NCBI GenBank assembly: GCA_007694005.1
Contig: RECN01000056.1
Span: 1-55,121 of the forward strand
Direction of reading: 5' to 3'
Origin: Spirochaetaceae bacterium
GTDB lineage: Bacteria > Spirochaetota > Spirochaetia > DSM-27196 > SKKC01
Length of the DNA stretch: 55,121 bases
Shown here: piece after piece, positions 24,306 through 31,809 of the stretch
How positions within the stretch are numbered: position 1 is the first letter of the stretch
Layout of the letters: each line of letters starts with the position of its first letter
Position numbers and translations under genes: made by a program
Notes under the pieces: model-generated
Database searches by the model: none
Seen by the model: the letters and a program-made list of their open reading frames with translations, nothing else
What the model was told of the DNA's origin: nothing

Positions 24306-25480
24306 AGATCACGAATGTCCGTGCCGTTCCGGTCAGAATTCCCTTTGACGGTGAACCGTATCCGGGTGTGAGCTATACAACGTATCAACCCGACCGTACG
24401 GGGCGCCTTTCTCCCAAGCGCCCCAGTCGCGTGCTCGACTACGTGATCGTTTACATCGACACCGATGAAGGGATCACCGGTGTGGGTGAAGCGCAGGCAG
24501 ACATAGGCTTCTTCGGCAATACCGTTGAACAGGTGTTCTACGCCGTTCGCGATTACCTCGGTCCGAACCTCATTGGCCTTGATCCATTCGATCGGGAATA
24601 CATCGCGAGTGCCCTGAACTGGCGGGGGAACAGCTGTTCCCGGGCAGGAATTGACCTGGCGCTCCTTGATATCATGGGAAAAGCTACCGGTCGTCCGGTA
24701 GGTGCGCTCATAGGTGGAGTGCATCACGCACGACTTCCGGTATCGAAGGAAATCGGCGGAGGCAGCCCTGAGGACATGGCCGCCTATTGCGTGGAGCATA
24801 TCGAGAAGTACAACATCAAAGCCTTCAAGGCGAAGATTGGTGGGAACCCGGAAGTAGACGCAATCAGGCTTCGCGCGATGCGCGAAGCGGTTGGCCCCGA
24901 AGTGTCGCTCCGAGCCGACGCAAACCAGGGCTATCGCACAGCGAAAGACGCGATACGATTCTGCAGGTTGTGCGAGAAGTACGACGTGAACCTGGAACTT
25001 CTTGAGCAGCCGGTGGCGTATCAGAACATACAGGGAATGGCCCTCGTACGGCGTTCCGTCGACGTGCTGATCGAGGCCGACGAGGGGTGTTATACGCTTC
25101 AGGACGCGATGATACTGATCCGCAGCGAAGCGGTGGACGTCCTGAACATAAAGATCGGAAAAGCCGGCGGAATCACCAATGCAAAGAAGATCGCTGCCGT
25201 GGCAGAAGCGGCGGGGCTTGTGACCGTGGTCGGAACTGCTCTCGGGCTCGGACCCGAACGCGCAGCGAAGCTGCACCTCGCCTCGTCAACGCCGACCATG
25301 CTCCCACACGTCGAGTTCTCCGAGCTGACCCTGCACGGAGCGCTCCTGATCGATGCGGATGAACAGATATTCTCCGCGCCCATAGACGAAGACGGCTGCC
25401 TTCCGGTTCCGACCGGACCGGGCCTGGGTATTACGCTCGACGAGGCGAAGATCGCGGAGCACGCGCTCACCATCGATTAA
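24302..25480 (+). CDS. Enolase-superfamily enzyme, MLE subgroup, copy 2
   Basis: A 392-residue paralogue of the enzyme at 15043. Active-site residues are Lys176-x-Lys178 (FKAKIGG), Asp206 (RADANQGY), Glu235 (LEQPV), Asp260 (EADEG) and Lys284 (NIKIGKAGG). The two opposed lysines define an MLE-type active site, which supports epimerisation or cycloisomerisation chemistry (dipeptide epimerases, hydroxyproline betaine epimerase, cis-3-hydroxyproline dehydratase). L-fuconate dehydratase belongs to the other subgroup, so despite the fucosidase and lactonase next door I do not assign that role. It is coupled by ATGA overlap to M24B copy 2, which suggests that the two act in sequence. The exact reaction is unknown. 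Confidence 0.87.
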   Translation: MKITNVRAVPVRIPFDGEPYPGVSYTTYQPDRTGRLSPKRPSRVLDYVIVYIDTDEGITGVGEAQADIGFFGNTVEQVFYAVRDYLGPNLIGLDPFDREYIASALNWRGNSCSRAGIDLALLDIMGKATGRPVGALIGGVHHARLPVSKEIGGGSPEDMAAYCVEHIEKYNIKAFKAKIGGNPEVDAIRLRAMREAVGPEVSLRADANQGYRTAKDAIRFCRLCEKYDVNLELLEQPVAYQNIQGMALVRRSVDVLIEADEGCYTLQDAMILIRSEAVDVLNIKIGKAGGITNAKKIAAVAEAAGLVTVVGTALGLGPERAAKLHLASSTPTMLPHVEFSELTLHGALLIDADEQIFSAPIDEDGCLPVPTGPGLGITLDEAKIAEHALTID

Positions 25481-25492
25481 GGCGGAGCGGCC

Positions 25493-26944
25493 ATGCGCTA
25501 TGAAGCGAGCTGGAACTCGATCAGGAAGCACGAACTTCCGCAGTGGTTCCGCGATGCCAAGTTCGGGATCTACGCGCACTGGGGAATCTACTCGGTTCCC
25601 GGGTGCGGACCGAACGGAACCTGGTATCCATACAACATGTACCGTCCGGGTACACCGCAATACGAGCATCACTGCAGGACATACGGGCCTCCGACGAAGT
25701 TTGGCTACAAGGATTTTATTCCGATGTTCACCGCGGAGCGCTTCGACGCCGACGAGTGGGCTGGAATTTTCAAGGACGCCGGAGCCGTTTTTTCAGGACC
25801 GGTTGCGGAGCATCACGACGGCTTTTCAATGTGGGACAGTTCGGTTAACGAGTGGAACTGTGCACGCATGGGTCCGAAGCGCGATGTGACCGGAGAGCTC
25901 GCACAGGCGATCCGAGCGCAGGGAATGCGCTTCATGGTTGCGCTTCATCACGCAGAGAACTGGTGGTTCTTTAATCACAACGATTCGTATGACACGACCG
26001 ATCCGCGCTTCGCGGGACTGTACGGAGAACCTCACGACGTGAACAGGAGCCTTGACGAGCTGCCTCATGACTGGACGCGTCTTACCCGCCCCAGTCGCGC
26101 GTTTCTCGATCAGTGGTTTGCCAAGGTTCGCGAAGTGATCGACGGGTATCGGCCTGACCTGATGTGGTTCGACGTCGGAATCGGACACATACAGGAACAC
26201 TACAAGCGCGAGTTTCTCTCCTCTTACTACAACGCTGCGGTCGAATGGGACACCGAAGTCGTGGTTACCTACAAGCATCACGATCTGGTTCCCGGCAGCG
26301 GTCTTGTCGATCTGGAACTGGGACGCTTCAACGAGATGACCTATAACGAGTGGATCACCGATACAACCGTCGATAGCGGCGAGGGGTGGTGCTATCTCCA
26401 TGACAACACCTATAAGGATGCGACAGAGGTCCTGCACTATCTGATCGATAACGTGAGCAAGAACGGGCACCTGTTGCTGAACGTGGATCCCCGGCCGGAC
26501 GGCACTATTCCCGAACCCTCGCAGCACATTCTGCGGGAAATGGGGTCGTGGCTACGCCTGAACGGCGAGGCCATCTACGGCACGACACCGTGGATGGCTT
26601 ACGGTGAAGGCCCCACGCTCATGCAGACGTCCGGCGGGTTCACCGAGAGCGAGAAACTTGCGTACACGGCTTCCGATTTCCGTTTCACGGTGAACGGTGA
26701 CGTCCTCTACGCGATTGCCCTCGCCTGGCCCGCGAGGGAGGCTGTCATTCGAACGGTCTGGGAGAAGCTCTACCCGGACGAAATCGTTCGAATCACCATG
26801 CCCGGTGTCGACGGCGAGCTTCGATGGACCCTCGACGACAGCGCTCGTGCCCTGAAGATAGAAACCCCGAAACGACCTCCCTGCGAACACGCCTACGTGT
26901 TCCGGATCGAGCGCCGCCGACCATTCGAAGGACGGAGCAGGTGA
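25493..26944 (+). CDS. GH29 alpha-L-fucosidase
   Basis: A 483-residue glycoside hydrolase of family GH29. The N-terminal KFGIYAHWGIYSVPG, the AEHHDGFSMWDS segment and the nucleophile Asp227 in LMWFDVGIG are all diagnostic; the C-terminal part is a small beta-sandwich. It releases L-fucose from alpha-linked glycans. No signal peptide is present, so it should act in the cytoplasm on an imported substrate, which fits its position at the end of the transporter operon (12 bases after the enolase gene). The acid/base is less conserved in GH29 and I cannot place it. Its stop overlaps the lactonase start (GTGA). Confidence 0.93.
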   Translation: MRYEASWNSIRKHELPQWFRDAKFGIYAHWGIYSVPGCGPNGTWYPYNMYRPGTPQYEHHCRTYGPPTKFGYKDFIPMFTAERFDADEWAGIFKDAGAVFSGPVAEHHDGFSMWDSSVNEWNCARMGPKRDVTGELAQAIRAQGMRFMVALHHAENWWFFNHNDSYDTTDPRFAGLYGEPHDVNRSLDELPHDWTRLTRPSRAFLDQWFAKVREVIDGYRPDLMWFDVGIGHIQEHYKREFLSSYYNAAVEWDTEVVVTYKHHDLVPGSGLVDLELGRFNEMTYNEWITDTTVDSGEGWCYLHDNTYKDATEVLHYLIDNVSKNGHLLLNVDPRPDGTIPEPSQHILREMGSWLRLNGEAIYGTTPWMAYGEGPTLMQTSGGFTESEKLAYTASDFRFTVNGDVLYAIALAWPAREAVIRTVWEKLYPDEIVRITMPGVDGELRWTLDDSARALKIETPKRPPCEHAYVFRIERRRPFEGRSR

Positions 26945-27813
26945 ACATAGACGCGCACCAGCATTTCTGGATTTACAATGATCATGACTATCCCTGGATG
27001 GGCCCCCGACACGATTCAATACGGAAGCCCTTTCTTCCTGACGACCTCGCACCGCTTCTCGACTCAATCGGCTTCGATGGTTCTGTGGCTGTTCAGGCGC
27101 GTAGGACGATAGAAGAAACCGAGTGGCTGCTGGAGCTTGCCGCAGTGTATCCTCGCATATACGGTGTCGTCGGGTGGCTTGATTTGTGCTCTCCGAGCGT
27201 CGGTGAACAGATTGACCACTATGCCGCGAACCCGGCCTTTGTCGGCGTGCGTCACTCCGTCCACGACGACCCCGACACGAATTTCGTCCGCCGGGCAGAC
27301 TTCCAGAACGGCGTGTCACTGCTCGAACCGGCCGGTCTGACCTACGACCTCATCCTGTTTCCGCGCCATCTGCGGACTGCTATGGATCTCGTAGACTCGT
27401 TCCCGAACCAGCGCTTCGTAATCGATCACTTCGCGAGGCCTCCGATCGCAACCGGGGTGGTCGAACCATGGGCCCGGGATCTGCGCGACATCGCGCGGCG
27501 GGACAACGTCTGGTGCAAGTTGTCTGGAATGGTGACCGAGGCCGATATTCACGCCTGGAAGGCTGATGATTTCACCCCCTATCTCGAGGTCGTCCTTGAG
27601 GCATTCGGGCCGAATAGACTGATGATCGGCTCTGACTGGCCGGTCTGCACCCTCGCCGGTGCGTACCGCCCGGTCATGGAACTGGTGACAGACTACGCAA
27701 AGCGTCTTTCGCCGGACGAGCAGGCGGCGATACTCGGTGGAACCGCCGTGGAGTTCTACGGCATTACCCGGCAGGAACCGGATCAGACCATGTACTTCGC
27801 GTCTGAGGTGTAA
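26941..27813 (+). CDS. Amidohydrolase, L-fucono-1,5-lactonase-like (COG3618)
   Basis: A 290-residue TIM-barrel amidohydrolase. The opening NIDAHQHFW, VVGWLDL, the central FVIDHFARPP and the late LMIGSDWPVC motif match the sugar-lactone hydrolase group that opens L-fuconolactone or L-rhamnonolactone. I use the GTG at 26941, preceded by AAGGA and overlapping the fucosidase stop as GTGA. Oxidation of fucose by an aldo/keto reductase (8915-9883) followed by this lactonase would give L-fuconate. That route is inferred. The 3' end overlaps the opposite-strand oxidoreductase gene by 31 bases. It is the last gene of the transporter operon. Confidence 0.88.
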   Translation: MNIDAHQHFWIYNDHDYPWMGPRHDSIRKPFLPDDLAPLLDSIGFDGSVAVQARRTIEETEWLLELAAVYPRIYGVVGWLDLCSPSVGEQIDHYAANPAFVGVRHSVHDDPDTNFVRRADFQNGVSLLEPAGLTYDLILFPRHLRTAMDLVDSFPNQRFVIDHFARPPIATGVVEPWARDLRDIARRDNVWCKLSGMVTEADIHAWKADDFTPYLEVVLEAFGPNRLMIGSDWPVCTLAGAYRPVMELVTDYAKRLSPDEQAAILGGTAVEFYGITRQEPDQTMYFASEV

Positions 27814-29117
27814 GTCGGATACGCCCACGGTATCGTGGCGAACTCCTCGGTCGTTACCTTATTCCGTATTGCCAGGGTAAAGACGTTTATCTGTTCGCCA
27901 GCGTGTGGACTGACGATGTGCGCCCCAAGCAGCTGTCCGGTAGCCGCGTCGGCGATCGTCTCGTACCGAACGACAGCGCCCCGAAGGCGGCGAGAGCTCG
28001 GCCAGCGGCCACCATCGCCCGACTTTACGACAACATCGAGGTTTCCGGCCTCCGCTTCTTCCCGCGTGATCCCGACACTCGCGATCTGCGGATTTGTGAA
28101 CACCACCGACGGAATCGCGTCGCGCACTGCTTTTTGCGATTGCGGAGTGATAATGTTCGCCGCGGCGATCTGCGCTTCCATGTCGGAGATGGGCGCAAGC
28201 TGTTTTGTCGCGGCGCAGTCGCCGATTGCGTATACACCGTCTGCGCTGGTCTGCAGGTAGTCGTCGACCACGATGCCCCGGCTTTCCGTGTCTAAACCGA
28301 TTTTTTCGAGCCCGAGTTTCTCGATGTTAGGAACGCGACCGATTGCACTCATGACCCACGCGGCGTCGTACGAGTCCTTCTCCTCTGTCCGGACCGAAAA
28401 CCCGCTTCCGGTTGCGACGATTTCACTGACGTCTGCGTCAGTGACAAACTGTATCCCAAGTTTCTGACCAGCTTCGACCACCGGATCGACGAGCGAAGCC
28501 GGGAACAGGGGGAGCATACGGGGACCGCGTTGCAATACGGTTACCCGGGATCCGGCGATTGCCGCGATGAACGCGAACTCGAGCGAGATATACCCACCGC
28601 CGATGAAGATAATCGATTCGGGAAGCGACTCGAGTTCGAGGAAATCGTCGCTCGTCGCGGCGAGCTCTCCACCAGGGATTGAGAGGGGGCGCGACTGTGC
28701 GCCTGTTGCGATAATGAAATGCGACGCCTGCAGCACTGTTCCCGAGGGCTCAAGTATAAGTTTCCCTGGTTCAGTAAACGCCGCCCGCTCAACAAAGACG
28801 TCGATTCCATCTTCGCGCAGTGATTTGACAACCCCGTCGGGAATCGGGTCGGTAAAATCGCGTTTGAACGCCTGAAGCGCAGGCCAGTCGGTGTGTACCT
28901 GCCCGGCGACGCCGTACCCCGAAAGCGCCCGCGTCTCTGCAACGAGCTGCGTATTTACGACGAAGTACTTCTTCGGCTGGCATCCTCGCAGCGCGCAGGT
29001 ACCGCCGACCGGCCCGTAGTCGACCATGGCGACCGACTTCCCGGCATCCGAAAGCGCCTGCGCGGCGGTTTGTCCCGCAGTACCGATACCGATAATGACC
29101 ACGTCATACTGTTTCAT
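27783..29117 (-). CDS. FAD-dependent pyridine nucleotide-disulfide oxidoreductase (class I, MerA/Lpd-like)
   Basis: A 444-residue flavoprotein. FAD fold GIGTAG is near the start, the redox pair is Cys41 and Cys46 (GGTCALRGCQ), there is a central NAD(P) fold (FIGGGYISLEFA), and YAIGDCA is present. Near the C-terminus the His of the HPT active-site dyad in glutathione reductase is Tyr (WAYPTYTSD), as in mercuric reductase, but the MerA C-terminal Cys pair is missing. It may reduce a small disulfide or another electrophile; no specific name is justified. GGAGG precedes the ATG at 29117. It is convergent with the lactonase gene and appears to be monocistronic. Confidence 0.88.
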   Translation of the reverse strand: MKQYDVVIIGIGTAGQTAAQALSDAGKSVAMVDYGPVGGTCALRGCQPKKYFVVNTQLVAETRALSGYGVAGQVHTDWPALQAFKRDFTDPIPDGVVKSLREDGIDVFVERAAFTEPGKLILEPSGTVLQASHFIIATGAQSRPLSIPGGELAATSDDFLELESLPESIIFIGGGYISLEFAFIAAIAGSRVTVLQRGPRMLPLFPASLVDPVVEAGQKLGIQFVTDADVSEIVATGSGFSVRTEEKDSYDAAWVMSAIGRVPNIEKLGLEKIGLDTESRGIVVDDYLQTSADGVYAIGDCAATKQLAPISDMEAQIAAANIITPQSQKAVRDAIPSVVFTNPQIASVGITREEAEAGNLDVVVKSGDGGRWPSSRRLRGAVVRYETIADAATGQLLGAHIVSPHAGEQINVFTLAIRNKVTTEEFATIPWAYPTYTSDAKYMV

Positions 29118-29212
29118 TCAAAGCCTCCGGTTTCTGTATCGCCCGTTATCGCGTGTTAGCGGCGGGCTCCTTCGTGGAGAATACCGCGCGAGTGACGCGT
29201 GGTCAAGAAAGT

Positions 29213-29224
29213 TTGTAAATACAA
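29213..29224. promoter_or_regulatory. Palindrome TTGTAAATACAA in the divergent gap 29118-29312
   Basis: The arms TTGTA and TACAA flank two bases. The site lies between the oxidoreductase and acetyltransferase genes and resembles an operator. Its four-base centre differs from the TTGTYGACAA sites, so it probably belongs to another regulator. Nothing else is evident in this 195-base gap. Confidence 0.25.
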
Positions 29225-29312
29225 CAGAAAAAATGACACAGTCCCGGCTTTCCAGGGAATTGCGTGAAGTGTGCTGTCTGATATAGAAATGCATCGAGAG
29301 GCAGACGGTAGA

Positions 29313-29819
29313 ATGATTTCTGTACAGATACGACCCGCACAGCTCAACGACCTTGATCAGATAGTACGTATCTACAATCAGGCGGTGGAAGCAGGGGAGA
29401 AGACAGGCGACCTCGAACCGGTAACGGTGAAGCAGCGTCTACAGTGGCTCGCGGCACATCCCTCGGATCGGTACCCGGTGTATGTAGCCGCGATTGCTGA
29501 ACAGGTAATCGGATTCGTAAGCGTCAGTCCCTACAGGCCCGGGCGAGCAGCACTTCGATTTACGGCGGAAGTCAGCTACTATGTCGACAGTGCGTATCAA
29601 GGCAACGGGATAGGGACGAAGCTTCTTTCCGGTGCAATAGCCGACGCGCCGCGTCTCGGACTTCGCACGTATTTTGCTGTCGTTCTCGAGACGAATGACG
29701 CGAGCATACGGCTATTGAAGCAGTTCGGATTCGCCGAGTGGGGGTACCTTCCGGATGTCGCCGATTTCAACGGCCGCGAAATCGGCCAGCGTTATTATGG
29801 GTTGCGGGTTGCTCCGTGA
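29313..29819 (+). CDS. GNAT-family N-acetyltransferase
   Basis: A roughly 168-residue GNAT acetyltransferase. The acetyl-CoA loop is YQGNGIGTKLL, preceded by EVSYYVDSA and followed by a C-terminal TNDASIRLLKQFGF segment, as in phosphinothricin and methionine-sulfoximine acetyltransferases. These acetylate small amino-acid analogues; the substrate here is unknown. The start is uncertain: ATG at 29313 fits the family N-terminus (SVQIRPAQLNDLDQIVRIYN), while ATG at 29289 would add eight residues. The hairpin at 29827 follows directly. Confidence 0.85.
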   Translation: MISVQIRPAQLNDLDQIVRIYNQAVEAGEKTGDLEPVTVKQRLQWLAAHPSDRYPVYVAAIAEQVIGFVSVSPYRPGRAALRFTAEVSYYVDSAYQGNGIGTKLLSGAIADAPRLGLRTYFAVVLETNDASIRLLKQFGFAEWGYLPDVADFNGREIGQRYYGLRVAP

Positions 29820-29826
29820 CGGGGAG

Positions 29827-29856
29827 GTAATCCGCGTACCGGCACCGGTGGATTAC
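29827..29856 (+). terminator. Stem-loop after the acetyltransferase gene
   Basis: GTAATCC pairs with GGATTAC, with an inner ACCGG/CCGGT stem. It begins seven bases after the stop codon. There is no T-tract, so it is a weak terminator candidate. Confidence 0.4.
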
Positions 29857-29909
29857 TGGTTCTGCGATGGAGTCTGCAGAGGCACGTGTGCGTGAGAAAA
29901 AGGAATTAT

Positions 29910-30605
29910 ATGCGTCATTTTCTGAAGATCCTCGTCAGACATACTGTGATATTTACGTCTCTGTTGCTGTTCGTGACTGTGATCGTGTACGTCATGAGCC
30001 ACTTCGTCGAGCTCCACCCCGACGCGTACCGGGACGGTCTATTGAGCATAGTCTACGTCTACCCATTCGTACTCCTGGCGAACGGAGTATACGCTCTCTT
30101 CGTGTGGCAGCGTCGTGGAAAACGCTCCGCCTCGCAGGAAAGCTTCCTGAGCTGGTATCGAGCCCGAGGTGCGTTCGCTAATGTCGCTATTGTGTTTACC
30201 CTGATTACTCTCGTGAACAGTGTGATGATGCTCGCGGGTCTTGATGCGCCTAAGGAAGGATTGCTTACGTATCAGCACATGCTTGTGAGGCTCGCGATCG
30301 TAACAGCAGCGATTGCTGTCTCGATGATCAACGATGTCATGAGACAACTCAAGGCGTTTTCTACCTCCTTTCGCTTTGACGCAGCGGCTCGACGGGAAGC
30401 GCTCAACGCGATATTGCATCGACCAGTTGAAGCGAGCGCAAAGAGCTTCACGGTGCTGACCTTCCTGATCTGCTGTGGCGCCATAATCGTTTCCCCGTGG
30501 CGCGGGATAGCGGGCGGAGCACCGTTTTACAGCGCCCTGCTCATCCTGTATGGGGTGCTTCTGGTCGTGTTTGTTTGCATTAGGCCGGGCGTAACTATGC
30601 GCTGA
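29910..30605 (+). CDS. Six-helix integral membrane protein of unknown function
   Basis: A 231-residue protein with about six hydrophobic segments, near residues 8-30, 42-64, 88-110, 122-142, 175-195 and 205-227. I do not recognise the family. The ATG at 29910 has AAAAGGA six bases upstream and is preferred to the one at 29886. Short basic loops (WQRRGKR, FDAAARRE) lie between helices. Its last 11 bases overlap the convergent jetD stop. Nothing in the sequence shows what it does, and proximity to the Wadjet system may be chance. Confidence 0.75.
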   Translation: MRHFLKILVRHTVIFTSLLLFVTVIVYVMSHFVELHPDAYRDGLLSIVYVYPFVLLANGVYALFVWQRRGKRSASQESFLSWYRARGAFANVAIVFTLITLVNSVMMLAGLDAPKEGLLTYQHMLVRLAIVTAAIAVSMINDVMRQLKAFSTSFRFDAAARREALNAILHRPVEASAKSFTVLTFLICCGAIIVSPWRGIAGGAPFYSALLILYGVLLVVFVCIRPGVTMR

Positions 30606-31809
30606 GGGTTGTCCCCTGAACCGCCATGCGTACGGTGCCAAAGCGTATGCGTTCCTGCTCGAGCCGCACATTGTCCCCGAACGTGTCGCTCGCGAGGTCC
30701 CCATAGAGAGTTCGTTCGTGTTCGGTCAGGCGTTCGAGTGTACCGCGAAACGGGCGTGGCTCCCGGGTCCAATACGTTCTGTGTGCAAGTAAGGTTTCTC
30801 GGTCCATGAGCAGAGACCGGGCGTGTGGAGCGTACTCGCGAAACTGATTCAGGATTGCAAAGCCGTGGGTATCTATGTCTCCCCAGTAGTGCACGTCAAG
30901 ATGTGCGAGCCAGTCTGCCTCAGCGAGATAATCGAAGTAATACCCTCGTCCGAAAACAGCGATGGCGTCGGGCGTATCTGAAAGAGCGAGCGCCGATATG
31001 TCGTTTTCCACGACGAACAATCGCTTCACGCCTCTGTCGATAAACGGACAGTTAGAAAAATCCGTCGCTGTAACGCTCAGATCGGCAAAACCGGCGAACG
31101 CCGGAACAAGCGCTGAATCGAGCAGACGGAATCGAACAAGATCGGGTTTACGTGAGAAGCCGTATCGCTGCTCGAATTGTTTCGCTGCTCGATACGATCT
31201 ATCAATGCGTTCGGCCGGCAACACGAGATCGAGCCAGGCCGAGAGAGTTCCCGTGTACTTCTCGAGAAACTTGGTGTCTATCCCGGGGATATCGACCTGA
31301 CGCAGATACATGCCCGAGGGATAGTTTCCGCGCATCCACTCGACAAAGCGAATAAGGCGATCGAGATCGTCTTCGAGTGGAAGCAGGTCGAAGGGGCGGC
31401 TCCGTATCCAGGCAGCGGTTTCCGGGAGTCGCGAGAGAAGCTGGGTAACTTGCCGACGAAACGACTCGAGTTCGTTCTGAGCCCCGATTATGCTCGCGAC
31501 ATGAGGTATAGTCGGAACGACGAGTGCGATGGGAACATCGTTTCGTCCGAGCTGACGATGATCAACGGTCTTCCACTCGACGTCGCAACCGCGTCTGTCT
31601 GCGAAGCTACGGATCGTCTCGATCCACCTGCGCACATCATCGAAGTGCTCGGTCATTTCCCGCGACGAGGGTCTGCTCAGGCGAATCCGATACGGCAGAT
31701 CGATGTTTGGAACGCTCTCTTCTTCAAGAACGGCACGCAGAAAGTCTCCTCGCTTCCATCGCTTCTCGAGCATATCGCGCACATCTGCCGGACTGGTCCA
31801 TCTGTTCAT
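30595..31809 (-). CDS. jetD: Wadjet system nuclease JetD (DUF3322/DUF2220)
   Basis: A 404-residue protein with an N-terminal DUF3322 region and a C-terminal DUF2220 TOPRIM-like nuclease domain. The acidic residues are visible: Glu268 (VVENDISAL) and the DxD pair Asp311/Asp313 (WGDIDTHGF). In Wadjet systems JetD cuts circular plasmid DNA after the JetABC motor has extruded it. The ATG overlaps the jetC stop by four bases (ATGA). The catalytic residues look intact, so the nuclease is probably active. Confidence 0.93.
   Translation of the reverse strand: MNRWTSPADVRDMLEKRWKRGDFLRAVLEEESVPNIDLPYRIRLSRPSSREMTEHFDDVRRWIETIRSFADRRGCDVEWKTVDHRQLGRNDVPIALVVPTIPHVASIIGAQNELESFRRQVTQLLSRLPETAAWIRSRPFDLLPLEDDLDRLIRFVEWMRGNYPSGMYLRQVDIPGIDTKFLEKYTGTLSAWLDLVLPAERIDRSYRAAKQFEQRYGFSRKPDLVRFRLLDSALVPAFAGFADLSVTATDFSNCPFIDRGVKRLFVVENDISALALSDTPDAIAVFGRGYYFDYLAEADWLAHLDVHYWGDIDTHGFAILNQFREYAPHARSLLMDRETLLAHRTYWTREPRPFRGTLERLTEHERTLYGDLASDTFGDNVRLEQERIRFGTVRMAVQGTTLSA

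Noticed and set aside
24287-25276. A 329-codon minus-strand open frame opposite enolase copy 2
   Set aside because: It is a shadow of the plus-strand gene, which has complete catalytic motifs; the minus translation has none.
24302-25480. Assignment of enolase copy 2 as L-fuconate dehydratase
   Set aside because: The location beside the fucosidase is tempting, but the sixth-strand lysine and lack of a His-Asp dyad place it in the MLE subgroup.
27783-29117. Annotation as mercuric reductase
   Set aside because: The MerA C-terminal Cys pair and N-terminal metal-binding domain are missing, and no other mer gene is present.
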